Positions 40,460 through 52,105 of a stretch of DNA of 64,000 nucleotides are shown in pieces; the stretch's first letter is position 1, and each line of letters starts with the position of its first letter. The notes under the pieces are model-generated. The model was given only the letters and a program-made list of their open reading frames with translations, was not told the DNA's origin and did no database searches. The position numbers and the translations under genes are program-made. This DNA is from Pachysolen tannophilus NRRL Y-2460 (lineage: Eukaryota; Ascomycota; Pichiomycetes; Alaninales; Pachysolenaceae), in assembly GCA_001661245.1 (NCBI GenBank), contig KV454015.1, forward strand, positions 827,076-891,075, written 5' to 3'.

Positions 40460-41593
40460 ATGGACTTATCAATAGCAGAGAATTTCAATCAGATTAAGAG
40501 TTTGAATGAACAGATACTATATGCTATTTTTAAATTGAAAAACAATAACGTCGATGAAGAAAATAGGTTGAAATTAGTGAACAAATCGTTGAGTTTAGTC
40601 AAAAGTTTCAAAGATTTATTGTTTTTAAACGAATTTAAAATAAACCAACTTCCTCATCATGATATCAACTATTTAACACAATTGAGCAAATATAAGGAGG
40701 CATTTGATGATTTGAAGATAGAATTAAGAATAGCTCAATTGCAATCATATGAAAATGAAAAACTCCATTTGAATAAACAACGCAATATGTTTTTACAAAA
40801 CCTGTTTACTACAGGGAATGTCGAAGAATCTTCATTAACTGAAGAAGAACTGAGGAATAAGTTATTTCATTATAATCCGGACTCATTTCTGGAGAAAAGA
40901 ACGCAAGACGAGCTTTTATTGGATAAAAATAAAGAAGTGACGTCTCAGTTATTCAGGACAAGACAATTAATGGAAGCTTCGTTATTACAATCAGATTTGA
41001 ATTTGGAAGGTTTTAAAGAATCGACAAGAAGTTTACAGAATTTGAATATGAAGTTTGAAAGTTTCAATGATTTTATATCTACTACTAAAAAACTTATCAT
41101 CACTTTAAATAAATTGAGTTCAAAAGAAAAAATGCAAATAAAATATTCTTTATGGTTTTTTATTAGCTGTTGTTCATATGTGTTAATTAAACGTCTCTTT
41201 GGGTTTACTAGTAAAATCTACTGGTTGATTTCATTACCTTTTAGAATAATTTTTTTTCCGCTTCGTTTTTTGCTTTGGATTTTAAGATTTTTCATATCCA
41301 CAAGATCGTCATTGAACGAACCGCTCACGGAGGCTATTGATAATTTTGATAACTTCCTTGAGTTAACTAATGACGTTATAATGCAAGCTACAAATACAGT
41401 GACAAATGTATTAACTGATGCTACAATGACAGTTAGTGATGTTGTGATAGAAACGTTGTCTAGTGCATCTTCAACAGGTAGTGAATTTGATGGATTAAAT
41501 GAGTCATTAAGCTCAATTTTATATGGGGATGCTACTGGTACAACAAGTAAAATAATCAGTAAAGCCACAGGAAGAATTGTAGATGAACTCTAA
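40460..41593 (+). CDS. SEC20: ER/Golgi SNARE Sec20
   Basis: A 377-residue Sec20/BNIP1-family Qb-SNARE for retrograde Golgi-to-ER fusion, working with Ufe1, Use1 and Sec22. The SNARE-like region spans about 145-225 (SQLFRTRQLMEASLLQSDLN, FKESTRSLQNLNMKFESFND). It is followed by hydrophobic segments at about 233-285 (IKYSLWFFISCCSYVLIKRL and IYWLISLPFRIIFFPLRF) and a lumenal tail of about 90 residues ending VDEL. Saccharomyces Sec20 ends in HDEL, so the ending is equivalent. It is divergent from HMI1, with 181 bases between starts. Confidence 0.85.
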   Translation: MDLSIAENFNQIKSLNEQILYAIFKLKNNNVDEENRLKLVNKSLSLVKSFKDLLFLNEFKINQLPHHDINYLTQLSKYKEAFDDLKIELRIAQLQSYENEKLHLNKQRNMFLQNLFTTGNVEESSLTEEELRNKLFHYNPDSFLEKRTQDELLLDKNKEVTSQLFRTRQLMEASLLQSDLNLEGFKESTRSLQNLNMKFESFNDFISTTKKLIITLNKLSSKEKMQIKYSLWFFISCCSYVLIKRLFGFTSKIYWLISLPFRIIFFPLRFLLWILRFFISTRSSLNEPLTEAIDNFDNFLELTNDVIMQATNTVTNVLTDATMTVSDVVIETLSSASSTGSEFDGLNESLSSILYGDATGTTSKIISKATGRIVDEL

Positions 41594-41743
41594 GGTCTAA
41601 AAGGGCAATAATCATTTATCTGACGGATGTTTGACATCAAAGCAGGAGCTGGTCGCATTGTATATATTTTAAAAACAAACTAGCTGTATCTTCTGTTAAA
41701 TAAAAATGTATTAAACTCTATCGAAATTATTTCTAAAAAAAAT

Positions 41744-43810
41744 TCACTCGGGTTGATAAGCATCAACCAACATTTTGAAATGCTCTTTTTCCTGAATCGC
41801 CAACTTTGAATCCATTAAAGACAAGCTAGTGTAAACTAAGTAATAGTTATTGTATAAGAATAATTCTTTTTTATTGGATTCATTTTTTTTGTTGATTAGA
41901 TTGTTTAGCTTGTTCAATACAATTTCAAAATCATTAGTCAATCGTTGGATACTACTGCTTATTGGTTCAGTCAATGCTGTTTCAGAGACAGAATTAGTCG
42001 TCAAATTTAATAATCCTGTTAAGTATTTTGCAAATTGTTGTGTAAGGGGAACAGGTATTATACGAGAACTATCATTTCCTGGTAATAATGAAGATTTCTT
42101 GGTAAGTACTTTTTTCATATTTTCACAATTCAAATCTACCAATTTTTGAAACTTTGGCCATAATTCAATCATTTGGAGATTTAAATAATCTTCCATTATT
42201 GGAATTCTCCTATGTTGTAATTCAAACTCAAAACTCTGAGATAATCTAATGCAAATCAATATACCATATGAATCATATGAATCACTAATGAGGTACTTGG
42301 TATAATCGATACCCAATTTAAAAGTCTTGTCAAATATATTATTACAAATATCATTTTGTTCACCATTCTGTAATTTAAAAAATTCACCTAAAAATAAATA
42401 TTCGACACATACATTGTCTAATAAGGCTAGGTTGAAATTCTTGAAACTAAATTCCATCCAATATGTAAGCTGGTTATTTTCAGCAATTTGTGCTAATATA
42501 ACAGTGGGATCAACTGTAGTTATTATGGAGCCTCTATCGCCGAGGTTCAAATATTCATTGAGTAAAATCGGTCTTGATGATCCAGATGCATGGAAGTTAT
42601 TAGCAGCATTGTCATTATTTGATGTATTAATACTATTCGGGTGTAATCTATTTGAACTTGAATTAAATAATTTGAAAGAATTCCCATTATTTGTAGAGCT
42701 GCTAACTAGATCCTCGTTGCTATTTCCCAATAGCATATGCTTTCCGATTTGATGTATATTAAGCCTTTCTAAAGAGTATAGATATTTTGTAAAATAAGAA
42801 TGATAAAACCATTTCATGGTATTTATATAAGCTTGTCTTAATTCCAAAGCCAATTCTTTATGATGAATTAAGAGAAATGAATAAATCTCTTCAACTTCTA
42901 ATAAATGTTGTTGTATCACTTGTGATGGTACTCCACTGGCTCTTAATAGTTTGACTTGATTTACCATGTAATTTCTTATTCTTTCGATACATTTTAGTAT
43001 TAATTTTTCCACAATCAGTGAAAGTTCTTTTATTGAAGTTAAGTTTGTCTCTTCATTTGATTGATATTTTGAATATATTTCTTTCTTTTCAGCAATAAAT
43101 TTTAAATTTTCACACCATTTCAGATCAATTCTATCGTTTAAGATAGATTTTACTACATCTGGTGGAATAATCAAATCATTAATTATTGGAGTCAATTTTT
43201 TTTCAATCAATTTTTTATCTTTAATTTCATCATCCAAGGTATTAGATTTTTTCTGTAAAAATTCCATCTCTTTAGAAAGTTTTGATAAATTTTTTTCAAA
43301 ATTCCCAAGATAATCTCTTAATGGTTTTAAAAATCTTCTAGATTCAGTTAAAGTCTCATGATAAGAAATAAAATTATCTAACCCATCAATATAGGCTGTT
43401 TGTGAACCATATTTACTATCCAACCAAGTATTGTCCGAAATTGAATTTGGGTTACTTGTTCTTATTTTAATATTGCTCAAATGTTTTTTCAAATCTTCCT
43501 CTTTTTTTTCACTTCTTCTTGTTTCTTCATCTGAATTTTCAACAAATTGCTGCAACGATTGCAAATCAATATATTTTCTCTTCTCACCATTCTCACCATT
43601 CTCACCATTTTCGCCATTCTCATTGGCCTCCTTCACTTCAATATCATCTGATGAATTCAATATCTTCTTCAAGATTGAAATACTAGATTCATGTTCCATC
43701 TTATCATCCATATGTTTTGAAATCGACCGCCTCGATAATCTATGCTTATGTGGTATTTCTGGTTGTGACTTATTATCATCATTCTTCATCCTAGACATAG
43801 TCCCAATCAT
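41744..43810 (-). CDS. VPS52: GARP complex subunit Vps52
   Basis: A 688-residue tethering-complex subunit that captures endosome-derived vesicles at the late Golgi with Vps51, Vps53 and Vps54. It aligns with Saccharomyces Vps52 over long blocks: LTPIINDLIIPPDVVKSIL, WCENLKFIAEKKEIYSKYQS, LALELRQAYINTMKWFYHSY, ILAQIAENNQLTYWMEFSFK and LWPKFQKLVDLNCENMKK. Coiled coil lies about 170-215. The acidic N-terminus contains a GEN tripeptide repeat coded by a 9-base repeat at about 43585-43625. COG3 was considered and is less similar. Confidence 0.93.
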   Translation of the reverse strand: MIGTMSRMKNDDNKSQPEIPHKHRLSRRSISKHMDDKMEHESSISILKKILNSSDDIEVKEANENGENGENGENGEKRKYIDLQSLQQFVENSDEETRRSEKKEEDLKKHLSNIKIRTSNPNSISDNTWLDSKYGSQTAYIDGLDNFISYHETLTESRRFLKPLRDYLGNFEKNLSKLSKEMEFLQKKSNTLDDEIKDKKLIEKKLTPIINDLIIPPDVVKSILNDRIDLKWCENLKFIAEKKEIYSKYQSNEETNLTSIKELSLIVEKLILKCIERIRNYMVNQVKLLRASGVPSQVIQQHLLEVEEIYSFLLIHHKELALELRQAYINTMKWFYHSYFTKYLYSLERLNIHQIGKHMLLGNSNEDLVSSSTNNGNSFKLFNSSSNRLHPNSINTSNNDNAANNFHASGSSRPILLNEYLNLGDRGSIITTVDPTVILAQIAENNQLTYWMEFSFKNFNLALLDNVCVEYLFLGEFFKLQNGEQNDICNNIFDKTFKLGIDYTKYLISDSYDSYGILICIRLSQSFEFELQHRRIPIMEDYLNLQMIELWPKFQKLVDLNCENMKKVLTKKSSLLPGNDSSRIIPVPLTQQFAKYLTGLLNLTTNSVSETALTEPISSSIQRLTNDFEIVLNKLNNLINKKNESNKKELFLYNNYYLVYTSLSLMDSKLAIQEKEHFKMLVDAYQPE
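43585..43625 (-). repeat. 9-bp coding microsatellite in VPS52
   Basis: Four or so copies of a 9-base unit (tctcaccat on the plus strand, with minor variants) encode a Gly-Glu-Asn repeat in the disordered N-terminus. The units are in frame, so copy-number change preserves the reading frame. Confidence 0.8.
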
Positions 43811-44009
43811 CTTCCCACTCTTTAATCAATTCAATGCTCAATTCAATGCTCAATTCACTGCTGAATTCTTCAATTCAATTATATACAAATATTACTTTTA
43901 AAACTTTGGTTTGTTATTTTATTTATTAAAAAGGTTTTTTATTTTATTTTGTATACACTTTGTTACTATTTCTATTCACGACTATTTTTCTTTTCTTTTC
44001 TTTTCGGTT

Positions 44010-45002
44010 TCATTGACAACTCAATTGACTTAACATTCCAGCTAATTGGATATAGGTTCCGACACCTTCTAAGATTCTTAGATGTGTTAGGCCGATGATC
44101 TTGATGATTTCCAACTTGAGGGATTCGTTTATATCCAAGTTTTTGGAGACTTTAAAACTTGTAGTTATCAAATCTACAGCACTGTAACCTTTCAGCCATA
44201 GACTATCTAATAATTGCAAAGATTTATTCAAATCTTTATCAACTGCATTCAACAACATTTTCTTGACAATTAGAGGGTGAGGAGAATCAACAATCTTGTA
44301 AACGTTATCGCCAGTGACGAATTTAAAACCTGCTACTGTAGATTGTAAATTATTGATTGCTTGTCTCATATCTCCTTCAGCAGTGAATAATAATGCTTCT
44401 AATCCATCATTTGTATATTCAATATTTTCCATTTTTATAATTTCTAATAATCTTTTTAAGACTTGTTCATCATATAATTTTGTATATCTTAGGATTGCAC
44501 ATCTTGACTGTAATGGTTCAATTATTTTACTAGATATATTACATGCAAATGCAAATCTTGTTGTATTTGAATAAATTTCCATTGTTCTTCTTAAAGCTTG
44601 TTGAGCTCCAGGTGTCATAGAATCTGCTTCATCCAATATTATTATCTTGTGTCTCCCCAGTGGAAGTGAAACTTTTTTTTGAGCGAATTGTTTAATCCTA
44701 TTTCTAATCACTTCTATACCCCTATCATCAGAAGCATTCAATTCCAATACTGCATCATTATAATATTTCCCTAATAATTCCCTAGCAAGACAAAGAATAG
44801 AAGTGGTCTTACCAATACCAGGTAACCCACTAATGATTAAATGTGGCATGTTACCATCTTTTGCAATCATTTTTAACCGTTCAATAGTTTCTTCATTTCC
44901 AACTATATCGTCCAAAATATGAGGACGATATTTCTCAACTAGCGGCAAGTCCAATGTTAACGGAGCCTTGATTTTTTTATCATCATCATCTACCATCTTC
45001 AT
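44010..45002 (-). CDS. RFC4: Replication factor C subunit 4
   Basis: A 330-residue AAA+ clamp-loader subunit that helps load PCNA at primer-template junctions. [20 protein letters not shown], the P-loop [25 protein letters not shown], Walker [30 protein letters not shown] and the arginine-finger motif [13 protein letters not shown] are all present. The combination, and [20 protein letters not shown], matches Saccharomyces Rfc4 better than Rfc2, Rfc3 or Rfc5. ATG codons at 45002 and 44996 are both possible starts. An MCB box (ACGCGT) is 88 bases upstream. Confidence 0.95.
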   Translation of the reverse strand: MKMVDDDDKKIKAPLTLDLPLVEKYRPHILDDIVGNEETIERLKMIAKDGNMPHLIISGLPGIGKTTSILCLARELLGKYYNDAVLELNASDDRGIEVIRNRIKQFAQKKVSLPLGRHKIIILDEADSMTPGAQQALRRTMEIYSNTTRFAFACNISSKIIEPLQSRCAILRYTKLYDEQVLKRLLEIIKMENIEYTNDGLEALLFTAEGDMRQAINNLQSTVAGFKFVTGDNVYKIVDSPHPLIVKKMLLNAVDKDLNKSLQLLDSLWLKGYSAVDLITTSFKVSKNLDINESLKLEIIKIIGLTHLRILEGVGTYIQLAGMLSQLSCQ

Positions 45003-45089
45003 CCATCTATAGTTGCTAGAATAGATCAAAAAATTATGAAAAGAAAATGGCTAAAAATAATAATTGAAATGTTTAATTGTATTTTATAA

Positions 45090-45095
45090 ACGCGT
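45090..45095. promoter_or_regulatory. MCB box in the RFC4/TRP1 divergent promoter
   Basis: ACGCGT, the MBF core that drives G1/S transcription of replication genes, 88 bases upstream of the RFC4 start. Function is inferred from position and from the known regulation of replication genes. Confidence 0.55.
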
Positions 45096-45276
45096 TTTGA
45101 AAAATTCTTAGTTGAGTTGAAAAAAAAAAAAAAAAATAAAAGAGGTGAAGAATAATAAATACTATATAATATTTTATATTTTTACAGATTTATATATTTG
45201 AACTTGTGTTTCTTGTCACTGGATAATAGGAGACTGAGATTGGAATAATATAATTAGCTTGGATATTTATTTGATA

Positions 45277-45996
45277 ATGGCTGAAAAGTTGGTAAAAATT
45301 TGTGGGTTGAAAACTGTAGAGGCAGCTGAGTGTGCTATTAGTAATGGTGCAAATTTATTGGGAGTCATACTAGTGCCCAATAGATCAAGAACTGTTGATG
45401 ATGCTACAGCTAGAGAAATATCTAGAATAGCTAAATCACATCAAAGAATTAGTTCTAAAGAGTTGATCGCTAAGATAGAAGAGATAAAGGTTACTGAGAA
45501 AGATTATGATAAATGGTTTGATAAAATGGTTGAACTTATTATTGCGAATGGTCCATATTTAGTTGGAGTTTTCAGAAATCAAAGTATTGATGAAGTAAAT
45601 TCCAAGATAGAAAAACTGGATTTAGATTTTGTTCAACTACATGGTTCAGAGGATTTCGATGAATATATAAATAATATAGAAGTTCCAGTGATAACACGAT
45701 ATGTATTAGATTCACCCAAATTATTGAAATCATTAGAACCTAAGAAACATATTTTAACTTTATTAGATTCTGAAGCTGGAGGTGAAGGTATAAAATTAAA
45801 CTGGGAACAAGTTGATGAATTTGGGAAAACTGAAAATGCTAGGTATATATTAGCTGGAGGTTTAAATCCTGAAAATATTCATGAAGCTATAAATTTAAAT
45901 GGTTGTGTAGGTGTTGATGTTTCTGGTGGAGTTGAGACAAATGGTATGAAAGATTTAGCAAAAATTAAGAAATTTTTAGAGAATGCTAGAAATTGA
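45277..45996 (+). CDS. TRP1: Phosphoribosylanthranilate isomerase
   Basis: A 239-residue TIM-barrel enzyme of tryptophan synthesis, converting N-(5-phosphoribosyl)anthranilate to CdRP by an Amadori rearrangement. The catalytic cysteine is in VKICGLKT, the catalytic aspartate in the LTLLDSEAGGEGIKLNW region, and phosphate-binding glycines in ILAGGLNPENI and GVDVSGGVETNGMKD. The first ATG is at 45277, giving MAEKLVKICG. Monofunctional, as in other Saccharomycotina. It is convergent with IPP1; TRP1 next to inorganic pyrophosphatase is also known from Kluyveromyces lactis. Confidence 0.96.
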   Translation: MAEKLVKICGLKTVEAAECAISNGANLLGVILVPNRSRTVDDATAREISRIAKSHQRISSKELIAKIEEIKVTEKDYDKWFDKMVELIIANGPYLVGVFRNQSIDEVNSKIEKLDLDFVQLHGSEDFDEYINNIEVPVITRYVLDSPKLLKSLEPKKHILTLLDSEAGGEGIKLNWEQVDEFGKTENARYILAGGLNPENIHEAINLNGCVGVDVSGGVETNGMKDLAKIKKFLENARN

Positions 45997-46118
45997 ATGA
46001 ACAATACTAAATAATTTTGTATTATAGAAATAAAAAAAAAAAAAATAAAGAGTATATATTTCATATATATAAATGTCAAGCGCAAGCAAAATTTGCAAAA
46101 CTATGAGAGTACATTTAT

Positions 46119-46994
46119 TTAAGCAGTAGCAGCACCTGAAATGAAGAACCATTTATCAATAGACTTATCAATTGGAGCTGGTGGTAATGGTGAAGCTTTT
46201 GGAATCTCATTAGCAACAGCTGATGAATAAGATGGTGTATTTTGTAAAGTAGTATTACTCAAGTCAATACCTTTTGAATCAACTTTACCAGCAATTAAAT
46301 TTTCCCAAGCTTCTCTACATTCAGCAATGACTTCTTCAGCATATTTTTTATTTTTACATTCACCACTAAAAGCAAATTGATTTTCTGGTTTACCATCTGG
46401 GAACTTGTAAATTCTAAACCATTCATTAGTGGCTCTTAATAAACCTGGCAAATGTCTTTCAACATCTTCAACATCGTTTAATTTTGGAGCCAATGGATCA
46501 TTAACATCTATAACTATAACTTTCCAATCAGTTTCACCTTCATCCAACAAGGCCATAACACCAAGTACTTTTACTTGTTTAACTTGTCCAGTGTAACCAA
46601 CTGTTTCACCAATCTCACAAACATCCAATGGATCATTATCACCTTTAGCTTTAGTTTCCGGATGGACGGAATTTGGATCCTCCCAAGTTTGTGGGAATGC
46701 ACCATAATTATGAATATAACCATGATGTGGAAAACAATTTCTAACAAATCTCAATTTACCCTTCTTAGTATCTTGAATAATTGGATTTAATTTTTGTTCT
46801 TTAGAAATTTCCATTTTAGCGTTAGTCCATCTTGGAATTTCAACAATCATATTTAAAATTTTTTTAGATTCATCCGCATAAAGAGGGATATCATGGAAAG
46901 GAGAAACTGGTTTACCATTTTCTTCAATATAAACTTTATAGTCTAAGGTGTTGGCAGCACCAATTTGACGAATTGAATAAGGTGATGATGACAT
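46119..46994 (-). CDS. IPP1: Cytosolic inorganic pyrophosphatase
   Basis: A 291-residue family I pyrophosphatase that hydrolyses PPi to phosphate, pulling biosynthetic reactions forward. It aligns end to end with Saccharomyces Ipp1: [60 protein letters not shown], the metal-binding signature [13 protein letters not shown] and the C-terminal [14 protein letters not shown]. No presequence, so it is the cytosolic rather than the mitochondrial (Ppa2) form. Confidence 0.97.
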   Translation of the reverse strand: MSSSPYSIRQIGAANTLDYKVYIEENGKPVSPFHDIPLYADESKKILNMIVEIPRWTNAKMEISKEQKLNPIIQDTKKGKLRFVRNCFPHHGYIHNYGAFPQTWEDPNSVHPETKAKGDNDPLDVCEIGETVGYTGQVKQVKVLGVMALLDEGETDWKVIVIDVNDPLAPKLNDVEDVERHLPGLLRATNEWFRIYKFPDGKPENQFAFSGECKNKKYAEEVIAECREAWENLIAGKVDSKGIDLSNTTLQNTPSYSSAVANEIPKASPLPPAPIDKSIDKWFFISGAATA

Positions 46995-47612
46995 TCTTTA
47001 AATAAAATCTTGATTTATCGTATTAATTTAATTTAATTATTAATTGATTAAACAATTTATATTTAATTTTTATTGAAAAATAATGAAAATATGGAAAACA
47101 GCGAGAAAGAAAGTAGAAAAATGACAAAATATTTTTTGTTCACTTAAAATTTTGGAAAAAAAATCAAAAAAGGATATTTAAGATTGAGGACACGACCCAG
47201 TTTTAATTCCAGATTATTTTTTGAACTATAAGAAGAAGATGATGATGATGGGGTGGTAGGTCTTTTTAGAACTTGATCAATAATTTTCACAATTGTGTAT
47301 ATGTGTAGCTTGATCTGTGAATTCTTCCAATATTTATTGTGAAGACTATGTATAAAAGCAATATTAATCAAAAATAATAAAAATAATAATAAGAGACTCG
47401 GAACAAGAAAAAAAAAAGAAAAAAGAAGGAAGGAACAAATATAGATAAAAAAAAAGAAAAAACAGCAAGATAATATTAATAAAGACCAGGAGTATCATAT
47501 AATTTACAATAAAACAAGAAAAAAACGCCTAAATCAAAAATGAGGCATCTATTATTAACCAAGAGACTGAAAAGAAAAAAAAAATAAGTAAAGTCTTTCC
47601 CATGTATCTAAA
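46995..47612. other. Intergenic IPP1 upstream/RSN1 3' flank
   Basis: About 620 bases, AT-rich, with A tracts. Short open frames here are low complexity and not supported as genes. Confidence 0.5.
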
Positions 47613-50578
47613 CTAAAGTTTGATTGCTTCCTCGTAATCAGGTGGAGGACCAGTATATTCAATCTTACCCTTTTCATCAATCAGAGCATTCTCATCAGTT
47701 ACAAACACACCATTTTCTTTTGCTTTTTCGATTTGAATAGTGGATAGTCCTAAATTGTCTCTTGGGACCCAGATTTGTGGTTCTGGGTCTGAAAATGCTG
47801 GGTTGACATAGGCATTTTGAGACAAGTAAGCTTCATCGTATTTAACTGTGGTGTTCAAAACATTTGGTAAGATACTTCTTAATTCTTGTAAACTAAAACT
47901 AATTCTTGGATGGAAATAAGCATAGAACCAAGCCTTATTTGTAGGAAGAGATGACAAGAGACCTTGTTTTTCACCAAGTTGTTTTTCTTCATCATCTCTA
48001 TTGGTTTGTAGGCCTTGATCCAGAGTTTCATCAACAGAAAGAGTAGCAGAACGATCATTTTGTTTCAAATTAGTAGTACTACCAAAATCTTTAGGATCAT
48101 GTAAGCTAGAATTATAGGTTTCATTAGTAATAGATCCAACAGATGTTCTTCTTCTTCCATCAAGAACAACACCAGCAGAATTTTCTTGTTTGATTTCAGA
48201 AGGTGGATAGTCACTAACAGCCGGTAAGGTAACAGTGCCTTGATCTGATTCCAGTACTTCTGAATTGTTGCGTTGTTGTTGTTGTTCCTGTCCATGGATA
48301 GCAGAGTTATCAACTGCAGGGTTACCTGAGGCTGTATTGAAAGGATTGAGCTTCTCACCATCACGCTCCTTTTCTTGATCATCAGATTCGGCACTACCAA
48401 TAGATGTTTGATCAACAAAGAATGATCTACCAGTTTCTTTAATTTCATGATATCCTTGATCCTTCATTGAATAAGAACCCAGAGGTAAGGATCCATCCAT
48501 TTCTCTAATAGCACTAATAGGAACAGCTTCACATAATTCAAGGAATGTTCTCTTATAATAAATATGTGCCACAACAGTTCCAGCTAAAAATACAGCTTCA
48601 AGTACAACTGGACCCCAAGTCTTTGCCATAACAAACAAACCGATAAGACAAATTTCTGCCAAGTATAAACCAACAAATGTTTGGAATAATGCTCTAGGGT
48701 AATTTCTACCACGAGCATCAACTGAGAAATCCATAACATAAGCTAAATTATACAAGAATGCAACATAAATTAAAAAGAAAGCAACTCCTGCAAAAGCAAT
48801 AATAATTGGAGAGATTATAGCATAACAAAGTAAGATAACAGCCAATAATTGATATATTGGATATATGGTTCCCCAACCTGGAGTTGCTAACTTGTAATAT
48901 CTAGTCCACTTCTTTCTTGGAGTTCCATCCAAGATTTTACCCAAAAATTGTGCCAAGATTAATGGAACAATTTGTGCCAATGCACCTGATGAAACGGATA
49001 AACCTTGTAAAAGAATATAGGTTATATAGAAATTTGAAGCTTTAGGTAAATTTGCAGCCAACAATGTCATTGCAGATGATGGTTCATCAATAATTTGTGT
49101 AACGGATGAAGTTGCTGCAGAAGCTAATGTGGTAACTAAAAATACTTGAACAACTTGAAATCCAAAATACCAATTTTGAGTCCATGCTTCAACTTCTTGA
49201 AGAGTCATACATCCACCAATCTTACCCATTTTTCTTATAAATGGTGGTAAGAGTGCCATCAAAAGAGCTAATAAGATAGTTGGCAATAATGCAGTGATAA
49301 TACCCATTAATACACTTGGCATATTTTCAATAAATTTCAAAAATGGAACTTTTGTAGTCAAATAATTGATATTCGAAATACAACCAACAACTGCAACTGG
49401 GAAACTCCAAAAGATAATTGTTAAAGATAAAATGGTTTTAGCTAAAGTTTCTTTAGATTTTCTAACAGCAAAACTTACACCCATATTTTCCCAAACAATA
49501 TCATCTGGTGAAGCATCTATAATTCTTCTACAAAATTTCAAATCTTTTGCAAATGGTACAGCTTGATAAGCTCTTTGAGCTTCCAATTGAGTTGGGAATT
49601 CAATAAATGCAGAGCCGACTTTTTCAGCATTATCAAAATCCTCTTGTGATTCTTTTATATCTTTATTCAATTCACCTAAACGTGTTGGAGCATAATCTAA
49701 AGTTTTAACTTTTTTACCAATAATTGGTTTTAACTTATGAGATGGAAGCTTTTTTTCAGGGATATAAGCAATCAATTCATCTTCTGGACTTGGAGTTGGT
49801 TTATTTTTTTTAATACATTTTGCTCTTAATTTAACAGATTTCTTAATTACTTTATTTAAAGCAGCTTCATATTTTTTTGCTAATTTAGTTCTTTCTTTAA
49901 CCAATTTTTGTAATTCTTTTGCATCCCTACAATACCATATTTTAAAAGCTGCAGGAAATAATGATCTTAATCTAGATTCATCTTGATAAGATTCTGGTAA
50001 ATTAGTTAAAAGCATTGTTCTTGAACTTAATAACGAGTCATAAAGTGGAGTTGATTGTAAAGTATGTCTAAAAGAGACATAATAAATCAATTCTCTATAA
50101 ATGACATAAATTGTTGTTCCAAAAAAATACCATGATAAGAAAACATGAGCATAAAACCGATTTTTATTTTTAACATTAGAATAACTGATAATATCAAAAC
50201 CTTGTTCACCATTACCATTTGTTGCATTTACTGGGAAAAGTACAATCCAAACCAATATACCTCCAACAGCGGAAATTGCTGTAAATATAAATAAATAACG
50301 TAAAAAAAAATATCCATCCACACCAACTTGTTGAATGATATAACTTTGTGGTTTATTTAACAATTGTACGAACCATCCAAAAGCGCCCTTGGATTGAGGT
50401 TCAGGTCTTCTTTGTTCAGGAACTGTATCAACAGTATAACGAGGTTGATAAACCCTAGATTGTTTTGGTCTTAACAGTATGAAAATCAATAAAAAAATTA
50501 AAAAATAACACCATTAAAAATCAATGTTGTAACAAAAGCAGAAACTGATGAACCTGTCAGAGTTGTTGAAGAACTCAT
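47613..50578 (-). CDS. RSN1: RSN1/CSC1 (TMEM63/OSCA) membrane protein with N-terminal frameshift
   Basis: A CSC1/OSCA/TMEM63-family protein, a group of hyperosmolality- or stretch-gated cation channels in plants and animals; yeast Rsn1 is linked to exocytosis/sodium phenotypes. The main frame (47613-50489) covers KQSRVYQPRYTVDTVPEQRR, the cytosolic RRM-like loop, multiple membrane segments and a C-terminal PPPDYEEA (PPxY, a Rsp5-type ligand). The N-terminus (ATG 50578, MSSSTT...SAFVTTLIFNGVIF) lies in another frame; one extra base in the six-A run 50500-50505 would join both into one first membrane helix. This looks like a homopolymer miscall or a recent mutation. Confidence 0.85.
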
Positions 50579-50646
50579 CTTGATCTAATTATTTTGAAAA
50601 AAATAATTAAAAAAGAAAAAGTTTAGCAATCTTAATCTAATTCAAA

Positions 50647-50683
<37 letters not shown>

Positions 50684-51490
50684 TCAATAAAGATCAATTT
50701 TTCTTTCTTAAAAAATTCAATTGATTAAATAAAAAAATTTTAATTTAATAATAAAAGCAAGTTTAAAAACAACATTTATCAGTTTTAATAACTTTCTATA
50801 TTTCGTCACATTGGAGGGGGTGGGAAGTGGGATTGCTGATTCATTTTATAGTTTTGAGCAATTCCACTCTTTTTCTTTTTTTCTTTTCTTTCTTTTCTTA
50901 CTATTTTGCATTAAAGACAAACACTGCAACTTCCTAATTAAGTAAGGGCACAGAATAAGGCTGTTCCCGCCAAGCAGAAAAAAACAAGGGGGAGTAGTGG
51001 AAATAAAATACACTAGTTAATTATTTATTATTACAATTATTAACATAAAAATTGTTGTAGAGTCAGCGTTAACTATATAAGCTTGAAATGCACAAACTCT
51101 TATATTTGAAAACAGAAAAACAAGATACAGATTTCAAATAATCTTGTAGGTTTGACTAGAAGAAAAGAAAAGTAAAAAAAAAAAAAATTTTTCCTGTTTC
51201 TTTAGTTATTTTAAATTTATCCCATCGTACTTAACGTAATGTAGTACATGTTAGTTATAATTACTGTATTAGCAAAGAAAAATTATTATAATGCATATGA
51301 TGCATGGAAGTGAAGTTAGGTGAAGCATTTTTTTTTTTTTTTTTATTTTTTATTTTTTTGTTCTTCTTTAAACGCTATTATTATTTTTTTATAATATTAC
51401 TGTAATGCTTGTTTTTCCATTTAAGTCACTCATGACGACAGAGAAGCAAAAGCAAAGACAAACGCAAAATCAAAATTAATTGTAATAAAA

Positions 51491-51515
51491 GATAAAGATA
51501 AAGATAAAGATAAAA
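51491..51515. repeat. GATAAA hexamer repeat
   Basis: Four consecutive GATAAA units followed by an AAGAGTCCCGGGGGG segment. Each unit holds a GATA core, so it might serve as a GATA-factor cluster, or it may be plain simple sequence. Confidence 0.6.
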
Positions 51516-51974
51516 GAGTCCCGGGGGGTTATAACAATGCCGCGACTATCAAGACCAAACTTTTAGTGCGTATACTTTTAGTTACGTATTTATTAAAATG
51601 ATCGACGGAAAAAAAAAAAAACAGATTACGTAATAGGGTCTGAGACATAATTGTAAATTCTCTGCGCCTGTTCACGATGTGCAGCATCATGTTTGTTTCT
51701 TCAGTTTAATTAATAGTGAATAAGTAAGTGAGTGTAAAAAAAAACAAAAAACAAAAAACAAAATTATTAGTTTTGTTCTCATTTGCACTACTATTAGAAA
51801 TTGGTTTTTGTTGAAAAAAAAGCAAAAAAACAAAATCTGCCAATTATTATTTTTTTTTATATCATTCCACGTGTCAGCGATGACGGTTTTAATTTTTTTT
51901 ATTTTTTATTAATTTTTATTAGGAAAAATAGACTGAAAGACGGTTCAGGCCATAAATTAAATTTACGCAATAAG

Positions 51975-52024
51975 ATAAAATAAATAAATAAATAAATAAA
52001 TAAAATAAAATAAAATAAAATAAA
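51975..52024. repeat. AAAT/AAAAT short tandem repeats
   Basis: A tetranucleotide run passing into a pentanucleotide run about 100 bases upstream of the MAF1 first exon. Simple sequence, probably length-variable. Confidence 0.8.
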
Positions 52025-52105
52025 TATATATATAAAATTTTTTCGTTGGGTCTAAATGAGAAGAATAAGACGCATATATATGTTTAAAAACGCCAATATT
52101 TTAGG

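Larger units (their letters stand above)
50579..52105. other. 1.5-kb divergent intergenic region RSN1/MAF1
   Basis: AT-rich with a TA run (50655-50680), four GATAAA hexamers (about 51491-51515), a CCCGGGGGG patch right after them, and AAAT/AAAAT short tandem repeats (about 51975-52024). No gene or tRNA was recognised. Confidence 0.5.

Noticed and set aside
47144-47371. 75-codon Ser-rich minus-strand frame between IPP1 and RSN1
   Set aside because: Short, low-complexity, in AT-rich flank, with no recognisable similarity.
48065-48448. 127-codon alternative frame inside RSN1
   Set aside because: Lies within the conserved RSN1 frame, which has clear family similarity; the alternative is a shadow.
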